15,161 nt of DNA from an uncultured Ruminococcus sp. (GTDB lineage: Bacteria > Bacillota > Clostridia > Oscillospirales > CAG-272): the NCBI GenBank assembly GCA_902765885.1, contig CACXBN010000168.1, positions 1 through 15,161 of the forward strand, given 5' to 3'. Positions 13,831-15,161 of the stretch are shown one piece after another. Each line of letters begins with the position of its first letter. The first letter of the stretch is position 1. Both the position numbers and the translations under genes were made by a program. The notes beneath the pieces were generated by a model. That model was given only the letters and a program-made list of their open reading frames with translations, was not told the DNA's origin and did no database searches.

Positions 13831-14444
13831 TATTTTCGCCCTCCCGTCTTTCCGAATATTTCGCTGAGGGTGCCGAATTCATCCGAGAATGACACTACGG
13901 GGTTGTCGTCCCGTTTTTCCTCGATCTTTTCGGCTCCGCCTCCTCCGGATATGAGGTTGTATACTGCCGATGCCGCTTCAAAATTCCCGATGTCATCGAG
14001 CCATGATGCATAATTTCTGAGAGAATCCAGACTGCCGGCACTTCTCCTCTTCAGAAAACCGGGAAAAACAAAAGCCGTTACGAGAAAAGCCGCAACAAGG
14101 ATCACCGCGATTATAGGTATGGCGATCCAGCCTTTGCTCTTCTTTTTAATTACAGGCACTGCGGGAACCGCATAGCCTTGAGGTGCTGCCGGTACCTGTT
14201 GATATACGGGCGCAGGTCCGTATTGCATATTTGCGGGAGTTCCGTGATTTGATGGCGGGTTTGGAGCGCCTTGAGCGGTGGCGGAGCCGCACCGCGGACA
14301 GAAAGCAGTGCCTGCAGGCAGCTCGAGACCGCATATCCCGCAGAACGACTTCTGCTGTTGAGGCTGTATCTTTGCCCCGCAGTTTCCGCAAAACCCGGAG
14401 CCTTCCGCTACCTGAAAGCCGCAGTTAGGACAAAAAGTAGGCAT
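13830..14444 (-). CDS. Double zinc-ribbon single-pass membrane protein
   Basis: A 204-residue protein. Two zinc ribbons lead: CPNC (5-8) with CGNC (19-22), and CGIC (35-38) with CPRC (49-52). A flexible Pro/Gln/Tyr-rich linker (about 56-98) follows, then a KKKSKG basic patch and one membrane helix (about 106-129, IAIPIIAVILVAAFLVTAF), then a short charged C-terminal tail (130-204). The positive residues before the helix favour a cytoplasmic N-terminus, so the ribbons would face inward and the tail outward. Zinc-ribbon proteins of this plan are common in Firmicutes but seldom characterised. AAGGAGG sits 5 bases before the ATG. It overlaps the start of the secreted repeat protein by one base, and I infer a joint envelope role. 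Nothing indicates DNA binding specifically. Confidence 0.85.
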   Translation of the reverse strand: MPTFCPNCGFQVAEGSGFCGNCGAKIQPQQQKSFCGICGLELPAGTAFCPRCGSATAQGAPNPPSNHGTPANMQYGPAPVYQQVPAAPQGYAVPAVPVIKKKSKGWIAIPIIAVILVAAFLVTAFVFPGFLKRRSAGSLDSLRNYASWLDDIGNFEAASAVYNLISGGGGAEKIEEKRDDNPVVSFSDEFGTLSEIFGKTGGRK

Positions 14445-14484
14445 TTTTACCTCCTTATTCAGAATCTGAAGTTTTCTTAATACG

Positions 14485-14550
14485 ATTATATATCATTTTT
14501 ATATGAAAGAGGGGAAAAAAGAACATGTGTCATTGACACTTAATTGTCAA
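14485..14550 (-). promoter_or_regulatory. Control region of the zinc-ribbon operon with overlapping palindromes
   Basis: A minus-strand TATAAT (14490-14485) lies 40 bases before the zinc-ribbon ATG, but no good -35 is found at 16-18 bases. Just upstream are two overlapping perfect dyads: GTGTCA-T-TGACAC (14527-14539) and TTGACA-CTTAAT-TGTCAA (14533-14550). Such clustered dyads suggest a repressor or activator site. The assignment to this operon rests on position alone. Confidence 0.35.
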
Positions 14551-14585
14551 CATGCTCTCGGACATGTAAGCCATATATGAGAGGA

Positions 14586-14614
14586 CCGCACCGGGGCCTG
14601 AGCATCCGATGCGG
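14586..14614 (-). terminator. Hairpin downstream of the right-edge gene, possible terminator
   Basis: CCGCACCGG (14586-14594) pairs with CCGATGCGG (14606-14614) over 9 positions with one mismatch around an 11-base loop, 10 bases past the leftward gene's stop. On the minus strand it is followed only by TCCTCTCATATAT, not a clean T run. It could be a weak terminator or an mRNA-stabilising stem. Confidence 0.35.
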
Positions 14615-14623
14615 CTGAATCAT

Positions 14624-15161
14624 CTAATTCTTTCCTCCCCAGAAATCATTTGTTTTTACAAAGCCGTGAAACCAGTGAGGCGATATGCGGACGAACTCTA
14701 TATCGTATTCGTAGTCGGTGACCTCATAGAACAACTCCTTGCTCGGGTAAAACATATTTGTTGTATAGATAAGGAAGTAGTTTTCATAGTAAGCCGGGTC
14801 GAAGATCACGGTATTTTTATATGCTCTGATATAAAAACCCAAGTCACCCGAAACCTTTTGTCCGCCCCGAAGTATATCGTCGATCTTTAACGCCCTATCG
14901 TATGAATAGTCCTCAATGGTATATCTTATCTCTTTTTCCGACTTCATCTTTGCATAAACCCTATGGTCTAGCGGAAAAAACTTGATGAACTTCGGCTCAT
15001 CGTCTTTATCGCACAAGGATGTATATTGCTGGTATGCTATGTTTTTGAATGATGTGAAATCGCCTATATTAAAGAGCAGATCCGTATCTTTGACATAAGT
15101 AACGGGATCGACAAATGTAATGACGGTGATTCTGGTGCATTTTATAAGCGTGAATAATACG
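14624..15161 (-). CDS. Partial gene, unrecognised protein (N-terminus beyond window)
   Basis: The frame ending at the stop 14624-14626 stays open to the window's right edge, so at least 178 codons are present and the true start lies outside. The leucine TTG at 15016 is not a convincing start. Read from the edge, the visible part begins VLFTLIKCTRITVITFVD, moderately hydrophobic, and continues with a mixed alpha/beta sequence rich in Tyr, Phe and Asp (for example AYYENYFLIYTTNMFYP and ISPHWFHGF near the end). No cysteine motif, nucleotide-binding loop or known domain is recognised. Its 3' end overlaps no other gene; a hairpin follows. It is on the same strand as the zinc-ribbon operon, separated from it by about 180 bases. 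Confidence 0.6.
   Translation of the reverse strand, partial: VLFTLIKCTRITVITFVDPVTYVKDTDLLFNIGDFTSFKNIAYQQYTSLCDKDDEPKFIKFFPLDHRVYAKMKSEKEIRYTIEDYSYDRALKIDDILRGGQKVSGDLGFYIRAYKNTVIFDPAYYENYFLIYTTNMFYPSKELFYEVTDYEYDIEFVRISPHWFHGFVKTNDFWGGKN

Overview
The window looks like a chromosomal segment of a low-to-moderate GC Clostridia-type Firmicute. The evidence is purine-rich Shine-Dalgarno sites at almost every gene, heavy use of AGA and ATA codons, an RecA/RecX/RimO/PgsA neighbourhood of Firmicute type, an OGG-type glycosylase, a DUF6062-like protein, an S-layer-homology protein and an ECF sigma/anti-sigma pair. No genus can be assigned from sequence alone. I see no rRNA, tRNA, CRISPR array or intact mobile element.

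Left part (1-2252). The first 175 bases hold decayed sequence: a NUDIX-like shred and, overlapping it in another frame, an IS3 OrfA-like shred. A hairpin follows, then two leftward genes in an operon: thioredoxin reductase (trxB) and MTA/SAH nucleosidase (mtnN). The 336-base divergent spacer between trxB and recA carries two convincing sigma-A promoters facing away from each other and, between them, a tandem pair of short dyads that look like an operator.

Centre (2253-9698). Eight rightward genes are closely packed, several with overlapping stop and start codons: recA, recF, recX, rimO, pgsA, an OGG-family DNA glycosylase, a cysteine-rich DUF6062-like protein and a secreted S-layer-homology protein. 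Recombination and repair dominate this operon (RecA, its loader RecF, its modulator RecX, and a base-excision glycosylase). Finding recF here, rather than in the usual dnaA-dnaN-recF-gyrB block, is its most unusual feature. The S-layer-homology gene ends at a TAA, after which the same frame stays open and protein-like for another 41 codons. A strong bidirectional terminator closes the block.

Right part (9893-15161). Nearly everything here reads leftward. First comes an ECF sigma factor with an overlapping membrane-anchored putative anti-sigma factor. An intergenic region then holds a tiny rightward unit of its own (promoter, Shine-Dalgarno, 24-codon ORF, terminator). Next is a two-gene operon joining a double-zinc-ribbon single-pass membrane protein to a large secreted protein rich in DG(S/T) repeats. 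Last is the 3' part of an unrecognised gene that runs off the window. The right part is cell-envelope oriented and mostly of unknown function; the sigma/anti-sigma pair may sense the envelope.
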